From contig CAVQBR010000002.1 in assembly GCA_963710865.1 (NCBI GenBank), positions 868,001-932,000 on the forward strand: a DNA stretch of 64,000 bases, read 5' to 3'. This DNA is from PRDV01 sp963710865 (GTDB taxonomy: Bacteria; Babelota; Babeliae; Babelales; Babelaceae). Within the stretch, counting starts at the first letter, position 1, and every line of letters starts with the position of its first letter. A program made the translations under genes and the position numbers. Below are positions 33,394-41,867 of this stretch, piece by piece. The notes below the pieces were generated by a model. That model was not told the origin of the DNA and did no database searches. It saw nothing but the letters and a program-made list of their open reading frames with translations.

Positions 33394-34919
33394 TCTTGTC
33401 CTTTAAAGCCAGGAATTAGCTCATTGAATCGATTAATGTGAATTTCAGGAATAACGATATCAGGTACTTTTGTTGCTTGAGATTTGAACATGCTTTGCAG
33501 GCTGCTCAGTTTAAGTTCTGTCCCATGTTTTATGCGATCAAGAATCTCAATCGAAAGCTCCTCTTGGCAATTTTGAATATAGGCTAGATGCAGTATCCCA
33601 ACGATGAATCGCGCAGCTTCTCGCAGATTCATCGTACTTTTAATATGCTCCCAAATCTTCTTATAGCTCTCTGTAGGCAAAAGATAGTCGCGATATGCGT
33701 ATCCAGGGAATGCTCCTGGTTTTTTTGCTAGCCACTCAATAACATGTCTATAATCTATATTGTGAGCCCGCTTCCCTTTTTGAGGAATAGGCATACGCGT
33801 CAGAGTAATAACATGTGTAGCGCCAAGGTAGCATTCAAGCTTATCATCATACAGCTTGATATGGAGCACCTTACCAATCAGCTTGTTAGGAACAGAATAA
33901 ATCACTCTCCTAACAACAATCACACTTGACGATGCTACTACCGCAGTGACATCATCATACTCAATTGCTCGACCTTCAGGCAAAGGTCTCAAATGAGCTC
34001 GTTCAATAGCAATTTTGCTTGCATTCTTAAGATTGAGCTTTGCTGCCACACCTTTAACAAATGCCCGGTACTGCTCATATGAATCAAAGTTAATACTATC
34101 TCTTTTTATGAGCTCACTCTTTAACCGGTCTTTAAAGTGTCTATGAGATGACTCAATAGCTCCATTTTCATGACCTTTTCCTACATTATTACGTGTTGGC
34201 CTTACGCTATAATGGGCATAAAGTGCATTCATTCTTAGTGTAAGATCCTCTTGTGCACCATCCACCCGATTTTTAAACACCAATGAAAGATTGTCAGTCC
34301 TATGCTCTTCCGGAACTCCCCCAAGATCATGCCAGGCATCCTGAAGCCCTTTAGACATAACCACAAACCGTTCTCCTGTACCCCTAGAAACATCTACAAA
34401 GCGATACCCAGAAAACTGCAATCTATAATGAAAGATCTTATGTTCAAAAGGTTCACCAGCTATAGTCACTTTCATTTTTCGATCTTTAAACTTAATCAAG
34501 GTGAAATCAGATATTCCAGATTTGCCTGGCTGAGGTTTGGTTTGAGGAAACATTATCTCTTTGCCTTTTCCTTCGAGTAGTTTGTACTTTGCAATCCTTC
34601 GCCGGAATGTACGCATCTGTACCTCATTAAATTCGCCCGGATATTCCTCCTGCAGCATCTCAAAAATATGTGAGGCTATGGTGATTCCTCTTTCAAGAAG
34701 AGGTATCACAAAAGATTGCATAACCGTTTCAAATCTATCTTCTCGCGTCGGCTTTCCTTCACGTTGCTTTCTCTTTTTGTTTCTCCTTGCATGTGCAATA
34801 TTACGACCACTGCTTTCCGCGATCCCAGCTTTCAGTGCTGCCATTCTTTTAGGCATACCGTTTTCAATATTTTCCATATAGTCATTTACCTGTTTGTCAG
34901 TTATTCTTTTTCCTGGCAT
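33390..34919 (-). CDS. istA: IS21 transposase
   Basis: A 509-residue DDE recombinase. Helix-turn-helix DNA-binding segments occupy about 1-120. The catalytic core starts near residue 135: GISDFTLIKF for the first Asp, EEHRTDNLS for the second, and GAIESSHRHFKDRL for the Glu. The C-terminal half carries the beta-barrel and IstB-contact region (VIYSVPNKLIGK). It overlaps istB by 4 bp. It is read toward the antitoxin gene, opposite in direction to the disrupted toxin-antitoxin pair. Confidence 0.95.
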   Translation of the reverse strand: MPGKRITDKQVNDYMENIENGMPKRMAALKAGIAESSGRNIAHARRNKKRKQREGKPTREDRFETVMQSFVIPLLERGITIASHIFEMLQEEYPGEFNEVQMRTFRRRIAKYKLLEGKGKEIMFPQTKPQPGKSGISDFTLIKFKDRKMKVTIAGEPFEHKIFHYRLQFSGYRFVDVSRGTGERFVVMSKGLQDAWHDLGGVPEEHRTDNLSLVFKNRVDGAQEDLTLRMNALYAHYSVRPTRNNVGKGHENGAIESSHRHFKDRLKSELIKRDSINFDSYEQYRAFVKGVAAKLNLKNASKIAIERAHLRPLPEGRAIEYDDVTAVVASSSVIVVRRVIYSVPNKLIGKVLHIKLYDDKLECYLGATHVITLTRMPIPQKGKRAHNIDYRHVIEWLAKKPGAFPGYAYRDYLLPTESYKKIWEHIKSTMNLREAARFIVGILHLAYIQNCQEELSIEILDRIKHGTELKLSSLQSMFKSQATKVPDIVIPEIHINRFNELIPGFKGQE

Positions 34920-35060
34920 GAGTTTCCCTTGGATTTTGTAGTTGAGTTACAAACTTCGTTGGCTTGCTCATGCCATCATACTTTTTAATTTAAAAGCGCT
35001 AAAGATAATTGACCATCACCGTTAAAGATAATTGACCGTTTATAATTTGGAGCTTGCTAA

Positions 35061-35165
35061 CATTTTGAATTTCATTTAAAATCTCTTCTCGGGGCTTCAT
35101 TTAAATATCTTATTGAAGAAGTTCGTTCTTTCCATCGAATATTAACTCAGATGAAGTCCAAGTAA
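35061..35165 (+). pseudogene. C-terminal remnant of an unidentified protein
   Basis: Between the IS21 end and the toxin gene, one frame stays open for 34 codons and ends at TAA 35163. The translated piece has ordinary protein composition (KSLLGASFKYLIEEVR) and no start. It may be the tail of a gene that once stood between antitoxin and toxin, or of a longer antitoxin. Confidence 0.3.
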
Positions 35166-35196
35166 AAAAATATAAACAAGGCTGATCGGAGAATTG

Positions 35197-35982
35197 ATGA
35201 TACCAAAAACTTTTTTGACTGAATGGACCCATGTTGTTCCATGGCAAGAAGAGCGTCAAGTAGAGCAAGATCTTATTATTACAACTGCTTTGCTTAGGTT
35301 GTATAGCAACCAGATATTAAGAAGCAAATTGGCGTTTAGAGGAGGGACTGCACTTAACAAACTGTTCTTCAAAAAACCTACGCGATATTCTGAAGATATT
35401 GATTTGGTACAAATAGTTGGGGAGCCAATTGGGACGACTACTAAACTCATCAGAGAAGCCCTCGATCCATTCTTGGGAGAGCCGTCACGAGATGCATCTT
35501 TTGGTTGTATTACACTCACCTATTGTGTGATGGGTGAAGATGGATGGCCTCTTAAGGTTAAAATAGAAATTAATACGCGAGAACACTTTTCCGTGCTTGG
35601 ATTCTTGGAGAAACCATTTCTAAGTTCATCATCTTTGCATCCTGGCGAGGTTATTATTTGTACATATTACATCGAAGAGCTTCTCGGCACAAAGATGAGA
35701 GCTTTATATCAGCGACGCAAGGGGCGAGATTTGTATGATTTAGATGTGAGCCTTGCCGCAATGCCATCGCTTGATCTTGATTCTATAGTGCATTGTTTTG
35801 TTCATTATATTGATCATGAGAATCGACGTATCTCAAAAGCGCAATTCCTAGCAAATCTGGAAGCAAAATTACTCAATAGTGAATTCAGGAAAGATACTTT
35901 ACCGCTACTGCCCCGCGATGTTTTGTTTGAGCCAGATAAAGCATACGAGAACGTGAGAAAGCTTTTGATTGAAAGATTATAG
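35197..35982 (+). CDS. abiEii: AbiEii toxin, nucleotidyltransferase
   Basis: A 261-residue DUF1814/AbiEii protein. Motif I GGTALNKL (49-56) and the metal pair Asp67/Asp69 in SEDIDLV define the nucleotidyltransferase fold. KGRDLYDL near 176-183 is the later catalytic motif of the family. AbiEii-type toxins transfer nucleotides to targets such as tRNA acceptor ends and block growth; the exact substrate here is unknown. ATG 35197 follows GGAGA at 35188-35192. With IS21 upstream, expression probably no longer depends fully on the antitoxin promoter. All key residues are present, so the toxin looks functional. Confidence 0.88.
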   Translation: MIPKTFLTEWTHVVPWQEERQVEQDLIITTALLRLYSNQILRSKLAFRGGTALNKLFFKKPTRYSEDIDLVQIVGEPIGTTTKLIREALDPFLGEPSRDASFGCITLTYCVMGEDGWPLKVKIEINTREHFSVLGFLEKPFLSSSSLHPGEVIICTYYIEELLGTKMRALYQRRKGRDLYDLDVSLAAMPSLDLDSIVHCFVHYIDHENRRISKAQFLANLEAKLLNSEFRKDTLPLLPRDVLFEPDKAYENVRKLLIERL

Positions 35983-36009
35983 TCTTCATACTATTGCGTT
36001 TTTGTGAGT

Positions 36010-36066
36010 AAAGTTTTCATTTGCAAAATGATGCGAAAAATGCAACAATTTGAGAATGAAAACTTT
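36010..36066. repeat. 57-bp palindromic repeat, copy 3
   Basis: Perfect 12-bp terminal arms as in copy 1 at 31217. It lies 28 bp after the toxin stop codon, so the toxin-antitoxin locus with its IS21 is bracketed by direct copies of the palindrome. About 25 bp of antitoxin-like sequence follow it, then an ankyrin remnant on the other strand. Confidence 0.85.
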
Positions 36067-36079
36067 TCATTCTTATTAG

Positions 36080-36166
36080 CACATGGATATTAGCGCCTAC
36101 TTCGCCTAACAGTTTAACTACTTCTTCCTGCTTTCGATGAATAGCTGTAAAGAGGCATTTGCTGCT
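36080..36166 (-). pseudogene. Single ankyrin-repeat remnant
   Basis: Read on the minus strand, the frame gives one ankyrin unit (LFTAIHRKQEEVVKLLGEVG, then ANIHV) bounded by stops and without a start. It abuts palindrome copy 3. It is a leftover of an ankyrin gene that was here before the toxin-antitoxin locus or was cut by it. The rest of 36167-36241 is empty. Confidence 0.6.
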
Positions 36167-36241
36167 TTAACTCAACTGTCAAGCTGAGGAGAAACGATCG
36201 CAGTAAGTTTGTAGGCAGAATGTGAGCTTTTTTTTGAAATA

Positions 36242-37024
36242 TCAGTCCAGCCGGGCTAGTCCCTTTTTTTTGCTCAATTCGAACATCCATCGAAAGAAGA
36301 GAAGGCAGAGGGTAAAATACAGAGCATTCAATGTAAAGCTCAATATCATGGGTTGAGCGAGCAAAGTTCCCGTTTGCAGCCGATGACGCATAGCCTCAAA
36401 TACATAGGTCATAGGGAGCGCTTTACCAATAGTTTGAATCCAGGGAGGAAGAACGTCAAGAGGATAATAGATCGCGCAGAATGGGGCAAACACCCAGCCA
36501 ACGGTGAATACAAAGTCTTGCGCTTTCAATCCCCAGTTAATAAGCAGGCCGCAGATGAAAAAGCCTATGAACCACCCTGCAATCAAAAGTGAGAGCATGA
36601 AGGGAATGAGGCTCCAGCCGAGTAGAAGGATATTAATGCCATACAGGAGATAAGCGATGAGGGCACAGCAGCCTAGTACAAGGATCATATTAACTACCCC
36701 TAATATCATCATTGCGATAACCCATTCATTAAATGACAAAGGAGAAGAAAAGAGATTTACTACATTATGGTTTAACAGTTCTTCAAACAAGCCCTTGGCA
36801 ATTTCGAGGTTGACGCGAAAGACGATCTGCCAGAGTATAAGTCCGGTGAGAATCATGGCAACAAGATTAGGCTGCCCGCCAGATTGTTGCATCCAGACAC
36901 TCGTTATTCCCCAGAGCACAATATTTAAAAAGGGCCAATAGAGCACGTTCAAAATCCGATCGAGCCGGCGAAATGTTAATAAGAAATGGCGGCGTACAAT
37001 AGCCATAATGCGATGCAATTTCAT
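36242..37024 (-). CDS. ABC-2 type transporter permease
   Basis: A 260-residue protein with six hydrophobic helices. The PLDVLPPWIQTIGKALPMTYVFEAMR segment near residues 190-215 is the typical ABC-2 signature before the last helix. ABC-2 permeases export drugs, polysaccharides or lipids, and the substrate is not evident. Its ATG overlaps the end of the ATPase gene by 4 bp, so the two form one exporter. Confidence 0.9.
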   Translation of the reverse strand: MKLHRIMAIVRRHFLLTFRRLDRILNVLYWPFLNIVLWGITSVWMQQSGGQPNLVAMILTGLILWQIVFRVNLEIAKGLFEELLNHNVVNLFSSPLSFNEWVIAMMILGVVNMILVLGCCALIAYLLYGINILLLGWSLIPFMLSLLIAGWFIGFFICGLLINWGLKAQDFVFTVGWVFAPFCAIYYPLDVLPPWIQTIGKALPMTYVFEAMRHRLQTGTLLAQPMILSFTLNALYFTLCLLFFRWMFELSKKKGLARLD

Positions 37025-37962
37025 CCGTCCCTCGCGATAGAAAGGAAATAATCTTCAAGTGATGGCTTATCGATTGAAATCTGCTGATATCGTATACCTG
37101 CTTGTGCAAGCTGTATAAGGAGCTGCGCAATCTCGTGCTCTTCCACTGCAAGAGAGATACTATTTCTCTCAGTTGTAAAGGCTAAGGAGTGCTTCTGAGC
37201 AAAGGAAATGAGGCTATCGAGTGTGTCTGTGGTGAGGGTTATATGTGCATGGGACACGCTCAGTGCTAAGTTCTGCGGAGTATCGTTTGCTATAATTTCT
37301 CCGTTCTTAAGGACGAGGACTCTATTGCAGATTTGAGACACTTCATCCATATTATGAGAGGTTACGAGGAGAGACACTCCTTCTTCTTTCTGCTGCTCTA
37401 GAATAAAGGCTCGTACTTCATGAGCAATATCTGGATCAAGTGATGCAGTTGGTTCATCGAGCAATATGATACGTGGCGAAGAAATGAATGCCTTTGCAAG
37501 CATTACTCGAGTCATTTGCCCGGCAGAAAGGACTCCGGTCTCTTTATCTGCAAGGTTCCACATGCCAAAGAATTTGAGGAATCGTTCTATTTTGTGTGCT
37601 CGTTCGTGAGAAGGGACCCCATACAGTTGGGCATAGATATCGAGGTTTTCTCTGACTTTAAGTTGCCCGGGTAGCCGTACATAACTGCTTGCAAATGAGA
37701 CCTTTTCGAGAATTTCTTCACGGTGCTTAGCGAGGTTTTTTCCAAAGTACTCGATTGTTCCTCCTGTAGGAGTAAGGACATTTAAAAGCATCTGGATGGT
37801 TGTTGTTTTGCCAGCACCATTTGGACCGAGAATGCCTACAACTTCTCCTGCTTCAACAACAAAACTGATCCCTTTGAGGGCAGTAAACGAGGATTCGCCC
37901 TGAGAGGGCTTGGAAAGCGGAAACTGTTTTGTAAGGTGTGTTACACGTAATAAAGGATACAT
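37021..37962 (-). CDS. ABC-2 type transporter ATP-binding protein
   Basis: A 313-residue ATPase. Walker A GPNGAGKTT is at 46-54, the ABC signature LSAGQ at 145-149 and Walker B IILLDE at 165-170 with PTASLDP. The C-terminal 80 residues form the regulatory extension found in DRA-type exporters. The signature LSAGQ departs slightly from LSGGQ but is a common variant. It powers the permease at 36242. Confidence 0.93.
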   Translation of the reverse strand: MYPLLRVTHLTKQFPLSKPSQGESSFTALKGISFVVEAGEVVGILGPNGAGKTTTIQMLLNVLTPTGGTIEYFGKNLAKHREEILEKVSFASSYVRLPGQLKVRENLDIYAQLYGVPSHERAHKIERFLKFFGMWNLADKETGVLSAGQMTRVMLAKAFISSPRIILLDEPTASLDPDIAHEVRAFILEQQKEEGVSLLVTSHNMDEVSQICNRVLVLKNGEIIANDTPQNLALSVSHAHITLTTDTLDSLISFAQKHSLAFTTERNSISLAVEEHEIAQLLIQLAQAGIRYQQISIDKPSLEDYFLSIARDG

Positions 37963-38023
37963 AATACTCTAGTATCGCAGATTTTACAGATAGTTGAAGC
38001 TTTTTCAGATCAGTTGGTCACGA

Positions 38024-39760
38024 TCACGCACGAGCAGAGGTGTTAATCAATCTATCTGACAAGATTGTTCGACTTCCTTTTCGAGCCGGCATACATTTCA
38101 CCCGAACAGATCTTTTTTCGAATGCTATGCCATAAGCGATAACGGTCTGAATGCCCCGTTGAGTGAGTTCCTGCTGGTAATTTTTGGCTAAAATTTGATC
38201 AAGAGCCTTTTGTGCTGCAGTTTCAAGTGTTTCCTTAGAATCCGACCATACCTTTTTAAACTCTATGATGATTCCTGGTGAGTGGATGTTTTTAGGGATG
38301 ATCATGATGTCATATCTTCCCAGACCACTTTCTCTGTTTGATTTGATATCGTATGTGTCTTTAAGCATAACTAAGATACCAAGTACAAACAGATGATACC
38401 CCCGCTCAGGATCATCGTTTGTAATATCAAAAGCGCTCATACTATTTTCAATGAAACGTTGAAGAATGCGAGAAAAGGATTCGACATTTCCTTGAACGAG
38501 ATCTATAAGTAGTTTTTGAGCATCTTCGGCCAGAATAGATTCGCGAAAAATTTTGGTAATTAAATCAGCGAGCATCCTCGCTATTTCTTTATTGGGAATA
38601 ACAAGGAACCATTCGATTATATCACCTTCATTTCTATGCTGAGAATAAGTTACATACCCTGAATAAAGGAGTAGACTCCAGATAAGGTTTGGATCTGTAT
38701 GCAAATCTGGAAATACGATCATTTCTTCAATTGTTTTAATAATTGGTTTATTCTGAAAAAGAAGCTCAAGATCAGCCTTCATTGATTCGGGGCCACCTCC
38801 AATGATTTTTTTAAGCAAGAGATTATCACTGGTCGCTGACCAGTAAGTGTTACAGAGGCCATTATGATCGATGCATTGAAGTACGGACCAAGGATTGAAA
38901 ATTCCAGCTGTTTCGCCGAAAGTATAGCCGTCGTACCAGGCGCGAATATCATCCAGTTTAGAGTCCAATTCATAGTACGTTAAAAGCTCGTCTACTTCGG
39001 CTTGTGTGAAGCCAAATCTATCTGCCATTCTCGTACGAGTAATGTTAAAGACACTAAGATTGTTGAGGCCAGAAAAGATGCCGGCTTTTGCAAGCGCAAG
39101 ATTGCCTGTTATTACGCCTTTTTCAAGGTAGCTTTGATCTTTGAGGGATTCTATTAAAAGTACTTTGACAAACGCTATGATCTCATCATAAAATCCATGG
39201 ATATACGCCGTTTGAACCGGAATATCGTATTCATCGATGAGTAAGATAACTTTTTTCTCATGGTAGCGAGCAAGCATTCGCACAAGAAATTCAAGTGAAT
39301 TTGCTAGATCAACTTCGGTAGCTTTTTCTTCACTAATTCGGGAAAAGCGATTCTTTTCAGTAGCATCTAAGGTTGTCCCATCTAGAATGTATGCATGCTT
39401 CTTAAATTCTCGTGCAATAACATATTGAAACATAGTTAGCATGCTAGCAACATTAGTCTGACTAATTGCTTTGAAGGTGATGAAGATTACGGGAAAAGTT
39501 CCCTGCAACTTATGATATTCTGGGAGTTTCCAAATCTCCGTATCGACAAAAAGGTGTGTATTGCTAGATTCCGCGATAGTATAGAAATAATAGAGCATTG
39601 AGAGATTGAGGGTTTTGCCAAAACGACGTGGACGTGGGACAAGAACTACTTTGCCACTCTCTTTAATATCTTTTAGAAGGAGTGTTTTATCTACATAGTA
39701 GTTATTGCCTTCTCGAAGCTCTTTATAGTCTGCGATACCGAGGGGAAGCTGCTTTTTCAT
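38024..39760 (-). CDS. AAA-ATPase-like / PD-(D/E)XK nuclease-like protein (DUF1703)
   Basis: A 578-residue protein. The N-terminal AAA-ATPase-like domain has the GIADYKELREGNNYYVDKT opening and the modified P-loop RPRRFGKT at 43-50. LLIDEYDIPV near residue 180 is the Walker B. The C-terminal DUF1703 domain carries a PD-(D/E)XK-like core, YDIMII followed by IIIEFKKVW. This family is widespread and multiplied in host-associated bacteria. Its role is not established; a defence or mobile-element function is often guessed. No RM or CRISPR partner is nearby. Confidence 0.88.
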   Translation of the reverse strand: MKKQLPLGIADYKELREGNNYYVDKTLLLKDIKESGKVVLVPRPRRFGKTLNLSMLYYFYTIAESSNTHLFVDTEIWKLPEYHKLQGTFPVIFITFKAISQTNVASMLTMFQYVIAREFKKHAYILDGTTLDATEKNRFSRISEEKATEVDLANSLEFLVRMLARYHEKKVILLIDEYDIPVQTAYIHGFYDEIIAFVKVLLIESLKDQSYLEKGVITGNLALAKAGIFSGLNNLSVFNITRTRMADRFGFTQAEVDELLTYYELDSKLDDIRAWYDGYTFGETAGIFNPWSVLQCIDHNGLCNTYWSATSDNLLLKKIIGGGPESMKADLELLFQNKPIIKTIEEMIVFPDLHTDPNLIWSLLLYSGYVTYSQHRNEGDIIEWFLVIPNKEIARMLADLITKIFRESILAEDAQKLLIDLVQGNVESFSRILQRFIENSMSAFDITNDDPERGYHLFVLGILVMLKDTYDIKSNRESGLGRYDIMIIPKNIHSPGIIIEFKKVWSDSKETLETAAQKALDQILAKNYQQELTQRGIQTVIAYGIAFEKRSVRVKCMPARKGSRTILSDRLINTSARA

Positions 39761-40035
39761 TGTACATCCTTTATAAGATTTTCTATAATCAAGTATACGA
39801 AATAATCATGCATTCTACAAGATATTCTCAGGACTCTTCAGGCTGATAGATGGTTAGAAAGCTCCTGATAGAATCAAAACAGCTTAAAAATGTTTGCCAA
39901 CCTTCTGCCATAATAAATCCAGGTTTAAAATGTATTGAGGGTGCTTGTTTGTCCAATCTGCCAGAGTTGGAGCGGTCTTGTATAACCTTAGTTTTTCTAA
40001 TGGGATGACGGCTGAGCCTCTGTTCTGAGCCAAAC

Positions 40036-40072
40036 TTGTGTAAATCCGACATCTAATGTAGAATTTACACAA
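40036..40072 (+). promoter_or_regulatory. Promoter embedded in a symmetrical interrupted palindrome
   Basis: TTGTGTAAAT (40036-40045) and ATTTACACAA (40063-40072) form 10-bp arms; ACAT (40049-40052) and ATGT (40056-40059) form an inner pair with equal 3-nt gaps. TTGTGT (40036-40041) and TAGAAT (40059-40064), 17 bp apart, would be the promoter of the ATPase at 40085, so a bound regulator would block it. The remaining 39761-40035 stretch shows only a weak, frameshifted minus-strand open frame (39828-40072). Confidence 0.6.
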
Positions 40073-40084
40073 AGAGAGGAAAAC

Positions 40085-41254
40085 ATGTTTAAAAGAGATA
40101 TCTCGGCTGAGGTTCTAAATTCAGCCACCTATTTTTCCGTTATAGCTATCCTGGGGCCTCGTCAATCGGGGAAGACGACTCTGGCTCAACATCTTTTTCC
40201 CAATCATAGGTACATTTCTCTTGAAGACTATGATTTGCGAGAAGCTGCTAAACATGATCCGCGTGGATTTCTTCTAATCAATCAGAATGAAGCCGGTCTT
40301 ATTATCGATGAATTTCAGCATGTACCAGAATTGCTCTCCTATATCCAGACGACTGTAGATAGGGAAAAAAAGCTGGGATACTATATTCTTACTGGGTCAC
40401 AGAATTTTTTGATGAACAAAGCGATTACTCAGTCACTTGCGGGCAGGGTTGCTCTCCATACTCTCTTACCTCTGTCGATTCATGAACTTTCTGAAAATTA
40501 CCTGCTTCAAGATCAGGTTGAATCCCTGCTTTACAATGGATGCTATCCTGCATTGTATTCGAAAAACATTCCTCCCGCTAAGCTCTATAAAAACTATGTT
40601 TCTACTTATATTGAAAGAGATTTACGTGATCTTTCCCAAGTGGGAGATCTTAGTACCTTTAAAAAATTCATGGGAATGTGTGCAGCGCGCATTGGTCAAC
40701 TACTCAATCTCACTTCACTGGCCCGTGACTGTGCTATCAGTGATGCTACGGCCAAGCGCTGGTTATCGATTCTAGAAGCAAGTTATATCGTGTATCTGCT
40801 TCAACCGTACCATAATAATCTGGGTAAACGGTTGATTAAAACGCCGAAGCTCTACTTTTACGATACGGGTCTTGCATGCTCGCTTTTGGGTATCAAAGAA
40901 AAGGAGATACCCTTACATCCTCTCAGGGGGAGCCTCTTTGAAGCTCTTATTATTTCTGAGATTATGAAGTGGCACCTTAACCATGATGAGATACCAGACA
41001 TCTATTTCTGGAGAGATAGCCATGGAAATGAAGTAGATTGTATTATTAAGAGAGGCAATCAGCTGATACCTATCGAAATCAAGGCAAGCTATACTGCAAG
41101 CTCCCATTTTTTTGATACTCTCGCATATTGGAGTGAGCTCTACAAGCAGCCTGAAGGATATGCTATATATGCAGGAGCTTCTTCCGATATCCGCCTTTAT
41201 GCACGTCTTATGAGTTGGCAATCGATTGACCATCTCATGAAAGAACTTCCATGA
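40085..41254 (+). CDS. AAA-ATPase with DUF4143 (PD-(D/E)XK-like) domain
   Basis: A 389-residue protein. Walker A GPRQSGKTT is at 24-32 and Walker B GLIIDEFQHVPELL near 75-90. LTGSQNFLM is a sensor, and the winged helix LARDCAISDATAKRWL lies near 210-225. C-terminal DUF4143 has EVDCIIKRG then IPIEIKAS, a PD-(D/E)XK arrangement. GAGAGGA precedes ATG 40085. The family's biology is unknown; members often behave as accessory genes. It is divergent from the DUF1703 ATPase, with a palindromic promoter of its own. Confidence 0.88.
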   Translation: MFKRDISAEVLNSATYFSVIAILGPRQSGKTTLAQHLFPNHRYISLEDYDLREAAKHDPRGFLLINQNEAGLIIDEFQHVPELLSYIQTTVDREKKLGYYILTGSQNFLMNKAITQSLAGRVALHTLLPLSIHELSENYLLQDQVESLLYNGCYPALYSKNIPPAKLYKNYVSTYIERDLRDLSQVGDLSTFKKFMGMCAARIGQLLNLTSLARDCAISDATAKRWLSILEASYIVYLLQPYHNNLGKRLIKTPKLYFYDTGLACSLLGIKEKEIPLHPLRGSLFEALIISEIMKWHLNHDEIPDIYFWRDSHGNEVDCIIKRGNQLIPIEIKASYTASSHFFDTLAYWSELYKQPEGYAIYAGASSDIRLYARLMSWQSIDHLMKELP

Positions 41255-41454
41255 GTGTCCTTTGTGTCGGGCTATAGCTGATTGTATGTTGTGAAATTTA
41301 TGAACTCTTAATGCACTGGGGCTAGAATTTGATTGGCAGCCCTCCGCGCAAACACCGGCATTTTATTTTCTCGATCGGTTAGGGTCACTTAAGGTGATGA
41401 AGAGTAATCCTGTTTGTTGGTCAACTTTTCTAACTCATTTCATCGTTTTAACTG

Positions 41455-41493
41455 TAAAAAAAGAAAAAGAACCGCTCTATTAAGAAACGGTCC
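41455..41493 (-). terminator. Intrinsic terminator of the minus-strand gene cluster
   Basis: Read on the minus strand, GGACCG pairs with CGGTTC (one wobble) and is followed by a long U-rich run. It lies 23 bp beyond the stop codon of the small membrane protein. The rest of 41255-41454 holds no supported gene. Confidence 0.65.
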
Positions 41494-41515
41494 CTTTAAT
41501 GAGGAGCATTTGTAT

Positions 41516-41788
41516 TTACTTTGAGCCCATGTGCTTTATAAACTCTGATATCCGTTCAATGAGGTGCGTTTTTTGCATTCCCCATATGAGTAAACCTGCG
41601 CCTACCGCAAAGAGTACCCATTTGAAAATTGGAAGGAATCCAAGAGAAAAGAGTGCTAAAACTGCACCTGCTCCTATAAGAAGGTATCCTTGGAGTTCTG
41701 GATTTCTTCCGAGCATCCTTTCAGCTTTTTTTACATTCATATCTTTAGCGAGGCCATTCGTTACTTCCTCGTGTCTTTGTTGTGCCAT
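41516..41788 (-). CDS. Small two-helix membrane protein
   Basis: 90 residues: a hydrophilic N-terminus (1-32), two adjacent transmembrane helices (about 34-50 and 53-70) joined by a short turn, and a charged amphipathic tail. A GGAG site precedes the ATG. No family recognised. It is followed by a terminator and separated from the next minus-strand gene by about 80 A/T-rich bp, so it is likely its own transcript. Confidence 0.65.
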   Translation of the reverse strand: MAQQRHEEVTNGLAKDMNVKKAERMLGRNPELQGYLLIGAGAVLALFSLGFLPIFKWVLFAVGAGLLIWGMQKTHLIERISEFIKHMGSK

Positions 41789-41867
41789 TGTACTCTCCTT
41801 TAAGTAAAGTATAATTATCTCTATACCTTAAGTATATAAAAAAATTATATATAATTGCAATAAGAAA

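Larger units (their letters stand above)
32481..35044. mobile_element. Complete IS21-family insertion sequence with 8-bp target duplication
   Basis: A 2564-bp element. Ends are 54-bp inverted repeats (32481-32534 and 34991-35044), 45 of 54 identical by my count, starting TATA and each containing two copies of a GGTCAATTA-CTTTA motif, as is usual for IS21 multiple terminal repeats. The 8-bp ATTTGGAG occurs directly outside both ends (32473-32480 and 35045-35052) as a target-site duplication. It carries istA and istB on the minus strand. Both genes are intact, so the element may be active. Confidence 0.92.

Noticed and set aside
41290..41480. Plus-strand frame of about 58 codons without a good start
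   Set aside because: Some protein-like content, but no start codon with a ribosome site before its last 28 codons and it runs into the terminator of the opposite gene.
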